NCBI GenBank assembly: GCA_902523635.1
Contig: CABZAE010000003.1
Coordinates: 1-64,000 of the forward strand
DNA: 64,000 nt
Source: an uncultured Bacteroidota bacterium
GTDB taxonomy: Bacteria > Bacteroidota > Bacteroidia > Flavobacteriales > Flavobacteriaceae
Direction: 5' to 3'
In this document: piece by piece, positions 22,871 to 32,016 of the stretch
How the letters are laid out: each line of letters starts with the position of its first letter
How positions within the stretch are numbered: the first letter of the stretch is position 1
Notes under the pieces: generated by a model
Told to the model about the DNA's origin: nothing
Database searches by the model: none
Seen by the model: the letters and a program-made list of their open reading frames with translations, nothing else
Program-made: the position numbers and the translations under genes

Positions 22871-23264
22871 AAATTTTCAAATTTTGAATTTTCTTGAAAA
22901 AATTAAAATCAGTTTTATTTTTAACCTCAACTTTGATATTGTGTTGATCAATATGTAAAGAATAGATATTAGACTCTCCTTTAAAAATATTTAATTTGAA
23001 GAACGGTATAATAAGGCCATAGGTTTCGAGAAGGGATCTAAAAAAAATAATAATTCCTTTTTTTCTTATTTCAATGTTACATCTATTTAGATTATTGTCA
23101 AGGTCTAATATATTTTTAATTTTAGTACTACAATAAACAATTTTTAAATTTCCCGAACCTACACCTCCAACTTTGAGTCTTTCAAAAAATGAATAAGGCG
23201 ACCCCACCAAGCTTTTAATCTTAGACTTTATTTTAGGGTCGTTATAAGAAATATTAATTAACAT
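22863..23264 (-). CDS. Hypothetical protein
   Basis: 133-aa ORF starting MLINISYNDPKIKSKIKSLVG; convergent 8-bp overlap with ctlX end; no domain recognised. Confidence 0.7.
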   Translation of the reverse strand: MLINISYNDPKIKSKIKSLVGSPYSFFERLKVGGVGSGNLKIVYCSTKIKNILDLDNNLNRCNIEIRKKGIIIFFRSLLETYGLIIPFFKLNIFKGESNIYSLHIDQHNIKVEVKNKTDFNFFKKIQNLKISN

Positions 23265-23335
23265 AAATTATTGCTAAAAGAATTGATAAATAAAATTATT
23301 CTTTTATAATTATCTTTACAATGATAATTTTTTAA

Positions 23336-25114
23336 ATGGATTTAAAGAAATTAATAGAGGAAAATATTTGTAATTATATTTTTTCGAATTACGAACTAAA
23401 AGTTTCTTATATCGAAATTCAAAGTACTCGTAAAGAATACAAAGGAGACATTACAGTAGTAATTTTTCCACTAATCAAACTTCTTAAAAAATCTCCTTTG
23501 GACCTAGGTTCAGAAATTGGAGACCACCTTTTAAGTGAAATAAAATTAATTGAAAATTACAATGTGATTCACGGTTTTTTGAATTTAAACATTTCGAACA
23601 ATTACTACATACAACTTTTAAAAAAGGTTATTTCTCAAAAAAAATTCGGTATCTCAGAACCCAATGAGGATAGTCCATTATATTTGGTCGAATTTTCATC
23701 TCCAAACACCAATAAGCCATTACATTTAGGTCACATAAGAAATATTCTTTTAGGTTCTGCTATTTCCAATATTTTGGAAGCTAATGGAAAAAAAGTAGTT
23801 AGGACTCAAATAATTAATGATAGGGGAATTCATATATGTAAATCAATAGTTGCTTGGCAAAATTTTGCTAAGAACGATACTCCTGATATTACACACACCA
23901 AAGGGGACCACTTTGTTGGGAAATATTATGTGCTTTTCGAAAAAATATACAGAGAACAGGTTTCAGATCTCATAAAGGATGGTTATGATAAAAAATATGC
24001 TGAAAAAAATGCATCCATATTTCAAGATGCTCAAAATTTACTTTTAAAATGGGAATCTGGAGATAAGGAAGTTATTAAACTTTGGAAGAAAATGAATAAT
24101 TGGGTTTACAGAGGTTTTCAACAAACTTACAGCGAGTTAAATGTTCATTTTGATTCTAATTATTATGAAAGTAAAACTTATTTAACTGGAAAAAAAGTTG
24201 TTGAGAAAGGGGTTGCTGATAAAATTTTTTCAAAAAAATCAGATGGTTCTGTTTGGGTGGATTTGAGTGAAGATGGTTTGGACGAAAAGATATTGCTTAG
24301 GTCTGATGGGACATCAGTATACATAACTCAAGATATAGGAACTGCTATTTTAAGATATGAAAACAATCCAGAAATGAAAGGTGTTATTTACACTGTAGGT
24401 AGTGAACAGGATTATCATTTTAGAGTTCTTTTTAAAATCTTAGAAAAATTAAAATATTCGTGGTCCCATAATTTACATCACCTAAGCTATGGAATGGTAG
24501 ATCTACCCTCTGGAAAAATGAAAAGTAGGGAGGGTACAGTTGTGGATGCCGATGAGATTATTGATGAAATGAAATCCAGAGCCTCTAATATTTCTGATGA
24601 GTTAGGAAAAATTCAAGATTTTACATTAAATGAGAAAGATCAATTAAATAAAATGATAGGGATGGGAGCTTTGAAATATTTTATATTAAAAGTCGATTCA
24701 AAAAAAAGAATTTTATTTAACCCTGATGAATCGATTGATTTTAATGGAAATACAGGGCCTTTTATTCAATATACTCATGCTAGGATTCAATCTCTTTTAA
24801 AGAAGGGAGGTGAATTATCCGACAACTTAAATGATTCTTTAATTATAAACGTTAAAGAAAAACAAATAATTAAAAAAGTTTTAGAATTCCCATCTGTAAT
24901 AAAAAATGCTGGAAGTAATTTAAGTCCTGCTACCATTATCAATTATACATATGATTTAGTTAAAGACTATAATTCTTATTATCAGTCCGTAAGTATCTTA
25001 AAAATAAGTGATAAGGAAATGAAAAATTTTCGGATGAGTTTATCATTTATGGTTGCGCGAATAATCAGAAATTCTATGAATCTTGTTGGTATTGATGTTC
25101 CCGAAAAGATGTAA
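23336..25114 (+). CDS. argS: Arginyl-tRNA synthetase
   Basis: 592 aa; SSPNTNKPLHLGHIRNILLG (HIGH-type), SYGMVDLPSGKMKSREGTVV (KMSKS-type). Confidence 0.98.
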   Translation: MDLKKLIEENICNYIFSNYELKVSYIEIQSTRKEYKGDITVVIFPLIKLLKKSPLDLGSEIGDHLLSEIKLIENYNVIHGFLNLNISNNYYIQLLKKVISQKKFGISEPNEDSPLYLVEFSSPNTNKPLHLGHIRNILLGSAISNILEANGKKVVRTQIINDRGIHICKSIVAWQNFAKNDTPDITHTKGDHFVGKYYVLFEKIYREQVSDLIKDGYDKKYAEKNASIFQDAQNLLLKWESGDKEVIKLWKKMNNWVYRGFQQTYSELNVHFDSNYYESKTYLTGKKVVEKGVADKIFSKKSDGSVWVDLSEDGLDEKILLRSDGTSVYITQDIGTAILRYENNPEMKGVIYTVGSEQDYHFRVLFKILEKLKYSWSHNLHHLSYGMVDLPSGKMKSREGTVVDADEIIDEMKSRASNISDELGKIQDFTLNEKDQLNKMIGMGALKYFILKVDSKKRILFNPDESIDFNGNTGPFIQYTHARIQSLLKKGGELSDNLNDSLIINVKEKQIIKKVLEFPSVIKNAGSNLSPATIINYTYDLVKDYNSYYQSVSILKISDKEMKNFRMSLSFMVARIIRNSMNLVGIDVPEKM

Positions 25115-25116
25115 AA

Positions 25117-25141
25117 AAAAACCGCCGTAAAGGCGGTTTTT
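25117..25141. terminator. Bidirectional intrinsic terminator between convergent argS and proteorhodopsin
   Basis: AAAAACCGCC-gtaaa-GGCGGTTTTT perfect stem, A-tract on the left and T-tract on the right. Confidence 0.93.
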
Positions 25142-25163
25142 ATTTGAATGAAAAAAGACTCTG

Positions 25164-25892
25164 TTACTTGGAAACAGCTAAGTTGTAAACAACTAAACCA
25201 AATCCAATTTTGTTGATTGAATCACCAACATTGTAAATGAAATCCATATTTTCTGCAGCTACTAGTCCAGTCATGAAGGAGTACCACATGCCATCACCAG
25301 TACCAATCATGTAACCAACCGGATAAATTGCCCACCCAATAATTACAAATAATACAAGTGTATTGTGAGCAGATTGTACCGCTCCACCAGCTGACGCAGC
25401 TAGTTTAGCAAGTTCTCCAAATTTGATCATGTAAACAATGGCGAAATATGCCAAACCAGAAAATAATCCCCAAAGAGAGGCATTTCCTAAACCAGCTTCA
25501 CCAACATAACCAGTGACTAACATGATAGTTGAAAGGACAACTAAATCTCTAAGATGCTTAGTTGTAGCACCAGCAGCTTTTAGAATTAGATAAAACTCAA
25601 CACACATTAAAGGAACAGTTAAGATCCAGTCAACATACCTGAAGACCGTTGTGCTGTCTCCTTCTGCGTGAGCATCTCTCATGTACATGTAATGTACGGC
25701 TGCTATAAAGGTAATAAGTCCAGAAACAAGGAGTGATGTTTTCCATTTTCCATCTACTGAACCCATAGATAGGAAAAAGAAAGCAGAAGCTGCCATCATA
25801 GCCATTGTTCCTATCCAAAAAGTAATACCAACTAGGTCGTCACCAGCAGGAGTATTACCGAAAAAATACATTAGATTTAAAAAATTTTCCAT
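25164..25892 (-). CDS. Proteorhodopsin (light-driven proton pump, DTE type)
   Basis: Start set to MENFLNLMYFF at 25892; FRYVDWILTVPLMCVEFYLIL (helix C), GWAIYPVGY, DSINKIGFGLVVY with retinal Lys; 242 aa. Confidence 0.98.
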   Translation of the reverse strand: MENFLNLMYFFGNTPAGDDLVGITFWIGTMAMMAASAFFFLSMGSVDGKWKTSLLVSGLITFIAAVHYMYMRDAHAEGDSTTVFRYVDWILTVPLMCVEFYLILKAAGATTKHLRDLVVLSTIMLVTGYVGEAGLGNASLWGLFSGLAYFAIVYMIKFGELAKLAASAGGAVQSAHNTLVLFVIIGWAIYPVGYMIGTGDGMWYSFMTGLVAAENMDFIYNVGDSINKIGFGLVVYNLAVSK

Positions 25893-25923
25893 AATTATAT
25901 AATTAATTGTTTTTGTTAAACCC

Positions 25924-25931
25924 CAAATATA
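25924..25931 (-). promoter_or_regulatory. Putative Bacteroidetes -7 box TATATTTG for proteorhodopsin
   Basis: Matches TAnnTTTG on the - strand, about 32 bp upstream of the start; no clear -33 TTTG. Confidence 0.6.
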
Positions 25932-25951
25932 TAAAAACAATTCTTAATCCA

Positions 25952-25959
25952 TACATTTG
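25952..25959 (+). promoter_or_regulatory. Putative Bacteroidetes -7 box TACATTTG for blh
   Basis: Matches TAnnTTTG on the + strand, 23 bp upstream of the ATG; no clear -33 TTTG. Confidence 0.6.
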
Positions 25960-25982
25960 TATACTAATTTTTTACTTAACGG

Positions 25983-26870
25983 ATGTTAAAATCTCATTTT
26001 TTTGACACTTTTAATTCGAAATTAATAATTATTTCGTCTATTCTTTGCTTTATTCTTAGCAATATATTTAATGAAACTGTTCAAAATGTAGCTATCATGA
26101 CAGGAATTCTCACTTTTGGAGTAATACACGGAGCTAATGATGTGATTCTTTTAAACAAAAATCTAGAGAAACCTGCCTTAAATTCAAAGTATCTAATATT
26201 ATTATATTCTCTGATGGTACTATTGAGCGCAATTTTTTTCTTTTATTTTTCAGTTATTGCATTAACGTTTTTTGTTTTGTATAGTTCATATCATTTTGGT
26301 GAGCAACAATGGACTCTTTTCGAAAAAAAGAAAACTAATTTGAGCTTCTTACACTTTTCATATGGATTATTTATTTTTTCTATGCTGTTTATATTTAATG
26401 AACAAGATGTCTCTAAAATTATTTACGATATCACATCCATTTTCATAACTGAAAACCAGTTTCTAAATTTTTTTATTATTTCATCCTCTTGTCTTTGTTT
26501 TAGCATAATATTTTTTTACAAAAAGATAATCCGCCAACTTTCTACACAAGTGGTTTTACTTGTTTTGCTTTCGATATTATTTTACTTATCTGATTTGATG
26601 TTATCATTTGCTGTCTATTTTGTTTTTTGGCACAGTATACCATCAATTGTAGAGCAAACGAACTACATTTTCGGTCAAAATAACTATACATCCTTTATTA
26701 AATATTTCAAAAAAGCATTTATTTACTGGGTCGTATCAATGATTGGTCTCATTGTTTTTTTCTATTTTCTAAAAGATAATCAATCTTTATTAATAAGTGT
26801 TTTCTTTTCTTTTTTAGCTGCAATCACATTACCTCATACATTGGTAATTTTTAGAATTAAGATTAAATAA
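25983..26870 (+). CDS. blh: Brp/Blh family beta-carotene 15,15'-dioxygenase (retinal synthesis)
   Basis: 295 aa polytopic; HGANDVILL, YHFGEQQW, FWHSIPSIVEQ, LPHTLVI; divergent from proteorhodopsin. Confidence 0.93.
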   Translation: MLKSHFFDTFNSKLIIISSILCFILSNIFNETVQNVAIMTGILTFGVIHGANDVILLNKNLEKPALNSKYLILLYSLMVLLSAIFFFYFSVIALTFFVLYSSYHFGEQQWTLFEKKKTNLSFLHFSYGLFIFSMLFIFNEQDVSKIIYDITSIFITENQFLNFFIISSSCLCFSIIFFYKKIIRQLSTQVVLLVLLSILFYLSDLMLSFAVYFVFWHSIPSIVEQTNYIFGQNNYTSFIKYFKKAFIYWVVSMIGLIVFFYFLKDNQSLLISVFFSFLAAITLPHTLVIFRIKIK

Positions 26871-26895
26871 TTATTAGTTAACTTAAGTAAATTAT

Positions 26896-26903
26896 TAAAT
26901 TTG
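26896..26903 (+). promoter_or_regulatory. Putative -7 box TAAATTTG for ffh
   Basis: TAnnTTTG 15 bp before the ATG at 26919. Confidence 0.5.
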
Positions 26904-26918
26904 AGAAAATCATAAAAT

Positions 26919-28250
26919 ATGTTTGGTAATCTTACAGAGAAGCTAAATTCTGCCTTCCAAGTGCTAAAAGGACATGGAAAAATTACAGAAATTAATGTAG
27001 CTGAAACTTTAAAAGAGGTCAGAAGAGCATTGTTAGAAGCAGATGTAAATTATAAAACTGCAAAAGAATTTACAAAAAATGTTAAAGAAAAAGCAATAGG
27101 TCAAAATGTTTTAACAAATCTCAAACCAGGACAGTTATTAGTCAAGATTGTTAAAGATGAATTGTCAAAACTCATGGGAGAAAATGCTTCTGGTATTAAT
27201 TTATCTGAGTCTCCTACAATAGTTTTGATGTCAGGTTTACAGGGTTCAGGAAAAACAACATTTAGTGGAAAACTTGCAAACCACCTTAGAAAAAAAAAAT
27301 CGAAAACTCCACTGTTAGTTGCCTGCGATGTGTACAGGCCTGCTGCAATTGAACAGTTGAGAATAATAGGAGAGCAAATAAATATTGAAGTCTATTGCGA
27401 TGAGAGTGAGAAAAACCCGGTTAAAATTGCAAAAGATTCAATTGACTTTGCCAAAAAAAACGGTAAAAACCTAATTATATTAGATACAGCTGGAAGGTTG
27501 GCGATCGATGATGTAATGATGAATGAAATTAAAAATATTCATCAAGCTGTTGATCCATCAGAAACATTATTTGTTGTTGATTCAATGACAGGTCAGGATG
27601 CTGTTAATACTGCAAAAACATTCAATGATATTTTAGATTTTGATGGTGTTGTATTAACCAAATTAGATGGTGATACCAGAGGAGGTGCAGCCTTGTCAAT
27701 TAAATCTGTCGTCGACAAACCGATAAAGTTTATTGGAACTGGCGAAAAAATGGATGCCATTGACGTTTTTCACCCCGAAAGAATGGCTGATAGAATTCTT
27801 GGAATGGGAGACATCGTATCATTGGTTGAAAAAGCACAGGACTTATACGATGAAAAACAAGCAAGGATTCTTAATAAAAAAATTGCCAAAAGCCAGTTTG
27901 GTCTTGACGATTTTCTTGATCAAATCAAAAAAATAAAAAAAATGGGTAACATTAAGGATATGGTTAATATGATTCCAGGTGCATCCAAAGCTGTTGGAGA
28001 CAATGAAATTGACGAGGACTCATTCAAACATATTGAAGCTTTGATATTGTCGATGACCCCAAAAGAAAGATCTAATCCCAAAATAATTGATATGAGCAGA
28101 AAAAAAAGAATTTCTATGGGAAGTGGGATTGATGTCCAGGAACTTAACAGACTTTTAAAGCAATTTCAACAAATGTCAAAAATGATGAAATTGATGCAAA
28201 GTGGAGGGTCATCTAAACTTATGCAGATGATGCAAGGTTTTAAACAATAA
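26919..28250 (+). CDS. ffh: Signal recognition particle protein Ffh
   Basis: 443 aa; GLQGSGKTTFSGKLA, DVYRPAAIEQL, DTAGRL, Met-rich C-terminus. Confidence 0.98.
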   Translation: MFGNLTEKLNSAFQVLKGHGKITEINVAETLKEVRRALLEADVNYKTAKEFTKNVKEKAIGQNVLTNLKPGQLLVKIVKDELSKLMGENASGINLSESPTIVLMSGLQGSGKTTFSGKLANHLRKKKSKTPLLVACDVYRPAAIEQLRIIGEQINIEVYCDESEKNPVKIAKDSIDFAKKNGKNLIILDTAGRLAIDDVMMNEIKNIHQAVDPSETLFVVDSMTGQDAVNTAKTFNDILDFDGVVLTKLDGDTRGGAALSIKSVVDKPIKFIGTGEKMDAIDVFHPERMADRILGMGDIVSLVEKAQDLYDEKQARILNKKIAKSQFGLDDFLDQIKKIKKMGNIKDMVNMIPGASKAVGDNEIDEDSFKHIEALILSMTPKERSNPKIIDMSRKKRISMGSGIDVQELNRLLKQFQQMSKMMKLMQSGGSSKLMQMMQGFKQ

Positions 28251-28253
28251 AGT

Positions 28254-29129
28254 ATGAAATTAATTGACGGAAAAAAAATTGCATTAAAAATTAAAGACGA
28301 GATTAAAGATCAAGTTTATAAAATGATTGAACTTGGTGAAAAACCCCCTCACTTAGCTGCAGTGATTGTCGGCAATGATGGGGCAAGCTTGACATATGTA
28401 GGGAGTAAAGTTAAATCATGCAAACAAGTTGGATTTAATTCGACATTGATCACTTTACCAGAAAATATTTCAGAAAATGAATTATTATATGAAGTTGATA
28501 AGCTCAACAAAAATAATGATATTGATGGGTTTATAGTCCAATTACCATTGCCCAAGCACATTGATGAGAATAAAGTAACATTATCTATAAATCCAAATAA
28601 GGATGTTGATGGGTTTCATCCCTCAAATTTTGGAAAAATGGCCTTAGGTATGAAATCATTTATTCCTGCAACCCCATTTGGTATTATTGAACTTTTGGAC
28701 AGGTATCAAATCAAAACATCTGGTAAACATACTGTAGTGATAGGTAGAAGTAGTATTGTTGGAAGACCTATCAGTATATTGATGAACTCAAAGGGAAAAT
28801 CAGGTGACTCAACAGTGACAGTGGTACACAGTAGAACAAAAAATATTAAGGATTATATTAAAAGTGCTGATATTTTAATTTCTGCTTTGGGAGTGCCAGA
28901 CTTTGTAAAAAAAGAAATGGTAAAAGATGGTGTTGTTGTTATTGATGTTGGAATTACCAGAGTAATAGATGAAAATTCTGAAAAGGGCTACGTTATCAAA
29001 GGGGATGTTGATTTTGAATCTGTAAAAGATAAAGCTAGTTATATTACACCAGTTCCAGGTGGAGTGGGTCCAATGACTATCGCTATGCTTTTGAAAAACA
29101 CGTTACTTTCTCGTTCAATTAATTCTTGA
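28254..29129 (+). CDS. folD: Methylenetetrahydrofolate dehydrogenase/cyclohydrolase
   Basis: 291 aa; YVGSKVKSCKQVGF, VQLPLPKHI, VIGRSSIVGRP, TPVPGGVGPMT. Confidence 0.98.
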   Translation: MKLIDGKKIALKIKDEIKDQVYKMIELGEKPPHLAAVIVGNDGASLTYVGSKVKSCKQVGFNSTLITLPENISENELLYEVDKLNKNNDIDGFIVQLPLPKHIDENKVTLSINPNKDVDGFHPSNFGKMALGMKSFIPATPFGIIELLDRYQIKTSGKHTVVIGRSSIVGRPISILMNSKGKSGDSTVTVVHSRTKNIKDYIKSADILISALGVPDFVKKEMVKDGVVVIDVGITRVIDENSEKGYVIKGDVDFESVKDKASYITPVPGGVGPMTIAMLLKNTLLSRSINS

Positions 29130-29130
29130 A

Positions 29131-29553
29131 TTATTTTTTAAATATTTGGTTTGGATCCTTGAATGACTTGAATTCAAGGGCATTTCCAGAGGGGTCTTTA
29201 AAAAACATTGTTGCCTGTTCTCCAACTAATCCTTTGAACCTTATGTAGGGCTCAATTATGAATTGAATTTTTTTATTTTTCAACATTTTTGAAAACATTT
29301 GAAATTGTCTCCATTCCAAAATAATACCAAAATGAGGAATTGGAACATCTTTTCCATCTACATGGTTGGTGTCTTTTTCATATTTATGATCAGCTTTATA
29401 ATGAATGACTAATTGATGCCCAAAAAAATCATAGTCAATCCATTCATTACTACTTCTACCTTCGCTGAGCTCAAGGACTTGACCATAAAAGTGTTTTGAT
29501 TTTGCTAAATCTTTTACAGGTATTGCAAGGTGAAAAGGTGATAGTTTTTCCAT
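29131..29553 (-). CDS. VOC (glyoxalase/dioxygenase-fold) family protein
   Basis: 140 aa; PFHLAIPVKDLAKSKHFYGQVL, FFKDPSGNALEFKSF. Confidence 0.88.
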   Translation of the reverse strand: MEKLSPFHLAIPVKDLAKSKHFYGQVLELSEGRSSNEWIDYDFFGHQLVIHYKADHKYEKDTNHVDGKDVPIPHFGIILEWRQFQMFSKMLKNKKIQFIIEPYIRFKGLVGEQATMFFKDPSGNALEFKSFKDPNQIFKK

Positions 29554-29561
29554 TTAGTTTT

Positions 29562-30128
29562 TTAATTCCAACCTATCATAAACCTTTTTATTTTGGTTTT
29601 TGGTGGTATATCTTTAGCTTCAATTTTTTTTATTGTCCCCTTTTGCAAATGCTTCGGTAATTTATTTTTATCAATTATGAAATAAGCATCTATTTCATCA
29701 ACAAAAATAACTAAATTATTAATTGTATTTTGAATACTTGATATGTTGTGATTTTTTTTTATATCAGAGAAATTGCTTAAAAGATTTATACCTTTATTGG
29801 ATTTGAAAATTGGGCTTTTTATCTCAATAGTTTCAATTTTTTCATTTAAATCGTGTTGTTGATGTGGCGTCAATGTCAATAAATGATTTCCTGACTTATC
29901 ATACAGGAGATATTTATCCTCACTAGAATACATGTAATCACCCTCGCCAATTCTTTTTACAATTGAATCATTTGAAAAGATGGAATCAAGATCTTTCACT
30001 TTTGATTCCTTTTTTAGAAATCCAATAGATCCTTTACTAATTAAATAATTATTATTTAACTCATTGCAGCTAGATAAAAAAAGTAAGAATGAAAAGAAAA
30101 AAATGTTTTTCGCAAATCTATATATCAT
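29562..30128 (-). CDS. Putative lipoprotein of unknown function
   Basis: 188 aa; N-terminal hydrophobic segment plus lipobox-like LLFLSSC. Confidence 0.7.
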   Translation of the reverse strand: MIYRFAKNIFFFSFLLFLSSCNELNNNYLISKGSIGFLKKESKVKDLDSIFSNDSIVKRIGEGDYMYSSEDKYLLYDKSGNHLLTLTPHQQHDLNEKIETIEIKSPIFKSNKGINLLSNFSDIKKNHNISSIQNTINNLVIFVDEIDAYFIIDKNKLPKHLQKGTIKKIEAKDIPPKTKIKRFMIGWN

Positions 30129-30175
30129 TTTCTAAATGTAATAATTCATTTTAAATACCAATAAATTTTATACCA

Positions 30176-30183
30176 TATATTTG
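30176..30183 (+). promoter_or_regulatory. Putative -7 box TATATTTG for queE
   Basis: TAnnTTTG immediately upstream of GTG at 30188. Confidence 0.5.
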
Positions 30184-30187
30184 TTTA

Positions 30188-30820
30188 GTGAGTGATCAGG
30201 AATTAAAAATTAATTTAAAAGATGGTAAATATTTACCTGTGATGGAATCGTTTTACACCATTCAAGGTGAAGGTTTCCACAGTGGAAGCCCTGCCCATTT
30301 TATTCGAACTGCAGGATGTGATGTTGGATGTGGTTGGTGTGATGTCAAAGAAAGTTGGGATGAGGATTTACACCCTATTGTAGATATTAGAACGTTAATT
30401 AATGATGTCAAATCCGATTGTAATATCGTTGTTGTTACGGGTGGTGAGCCACTACTCTGGAACATGAAACCATTGACAAAACTATTAAAGAAAAATAATT
30501 TTAAAACTCACATTGAAACGTCCGGATCAAGTAAATTAACAGGCGACTGGGATTGGATTTGTTTATCTCCGAAAAAGAGGAAATCACCTATGTCTGAAGT
30601 CTACAAGAAGGCAAATGAGTTAAAAATGATAATTTACAACAACAGTGACTTTAAATTCGCTGAGGAGCAAGCTAAAAAAGTTAACTCACAATGTATGTTG
30701 TTCTTACAACCTGAGTGGACTAGAAAAGATTTGATAATGCCAAAAATCGTTGATTATGTAATGAAGAATAGCAAATGGAAAATATCTCTTCAAACGCATA
30801 AATATTTAAATATTCCTTAA
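30188..30820 (+). CDS. queE: 7-carboxy-7-deazaguanine synthase (radical SAM)
   Basis: FYTIQGEGFHSGSPAHFIRTAGCDVGCGWCDVKESW, TGGEPLLW; GTG start at 30188 or ATG at 30242. Confidence 0.93.
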   Translation: MSDQELKINLKDGKYLPVMESFYTIQGEGFHSGSPAHFIRTAGCDVGCGWCDVKESWDEDLHPIVDIRTLINDVKSDCNIVVVTGGEPLLWNMKPLTKLLKKNNFKTHIETSGSSKLTGDWDWICLSPKKRKSPMSEVYKKANELKMIIYNNSDFKFAEEQAKKVNSQCMLFLQPEWTRKDLIMPKIVDYVMKNSKWKISLQTHKYLNIP

Positions 30821-32016
30821 TCATACAACAAATAATTTTTTCTCAGAGTTTTAAATTTTTTGATACCTTTTTTCCACCCATCTCTGATCTGTTTCGCTGT
30901 CTTACCGTTTTCAATTTGTTTTTGCAGAATATTATTACCCGCCAATCTAACAAAACCTTTTTTAAAAAAAGATAATTTATCTTTTGAATTATTGTATGCA
31001 AAAATCAGCCATTCTAAATTAATTCGAGATAAAATACTTTGATTACTCAAATCAAAACCGTAACATTTTGTGTTTTGGTGTTTTGGGAATTTAGCACCTG
31101 ACATCGATTTCGGAGTAAAAGAGAAAAGTTTGTTATCCCAATACGGATTTCCAAAAATTTGAAATTGCATATTTGTTCCTCTACCTATGCTTATATCAGT
31201 TTGTTCAAAGAAACATAAACTGGGATAAAGATTAATAGATTGTTTATTAGGTAAATTTGGTGAGGGTTTAATTGGAAGATCATAAATTATTTTTCGGTCA
31301 TAGTTTTTCAATGGAATAACTTTTAAGTCACTTTTTATTCCTTTTTTAAGCCATCCCTCCTCATTAATCATCATTGCAAACTCTCCAACCGTCATTCCAT
31401 GTACTATAGGTACAGGATGCATACCGACGAAACTTTTGAATTTCATGTCGAGTATCGGTCCATCTACATAATGTCCGTTGGGATTAGGTCTATCCAATAT
31501 ATAAATTTTCTTATTATTCTCTGCGACAGATTCCATCACCATGTGCATTGTTGAAATATAAGTGTAAAACCTTGCTCCAACATCTTGAATATCAAAAATC
31601 ACAACATCAATGTTTTCAAGATGTTTTGAGGAGGGCTTTCTATTTTCTCCATATAAAGTAACAATTGGAAGCCCTGTTTTAATATCAAAACCATCCGAAA
31701 CTTTCTCACCAGCATCAGCAATTCCTCTGAATCCGTGCTCCGGAGCAAAAACTTTTTTTACGTTAATGTTCATACTAATTAACGTATCTATTAAGTGAAC
31801 ATATTTCTTTCTAGAGCGAATTCTTGAGGTTTGATTGGCTACGACTGCAATTCTTTTGTTCTTAATATCTTTAAAGTAGAGTTCAGTTTGTTCTGCACCA
31901 ACCAGAATCCTTTCAGTTTGGGCAAAAGATTTTTGAGCTGAATTTATCACAATTAAAAAAAAAGTAATTTTGATTACAATTGGAAAAACTAATTCAGAAA
32001 TTGAAATTCGAAACAT
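30817..32016 (-). CDS. DUF1343 family protein (NamZ/YbbC-like exo-beta-N-acetylmuramidase), exported
   Basis: 399 aa; N-terminal signal-like segment; FAPEHGFRGIADAGE, VIFDIQDVGARFYTYISTM, DRPNPNGHYVDGPIL. Confidence 0.9.
   Translation of the reverse strand: MFRISISELVFPIVIKITFFLIVINSAQKSFAQTERILVGAEQTELYFKDIKNKRIAVVANQTSRIRSRKKYVHLIDTLISMNINVKKVFAPEHGFRGIADAGEKVSDGFDIKTGLPIVTLYGENRKPSSKHLENIDVVIFDIQDVGARFYTYISTMHMVMESVAENNKKIYILDRPNPNGHYVDGPILDMKFKSFVGMHPVPIVHGMTVGEFAMMINEEGWLKKGIKSDLKVIPLKNYDRKIIYDLPIKPSPNLPNKQSINLYPSLCFFEQTDISIGRGTNMQFQIFGNPYWDNKLFSFTPKSMSGAKFPKHQNTKCYGFDLSNQSILSRINLEWLIFAYNNSKDKLSFFKKGFVRLAGNNILQKQIENGKTAKQIRDGWKKGIKKFKTLRKNYLLYD

Noticed and set aside
25630-25818. 62-aa - strand ORF inside proteorhodopsin
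   Set aside because: Alternate frame of the PR gene with no recognisable product
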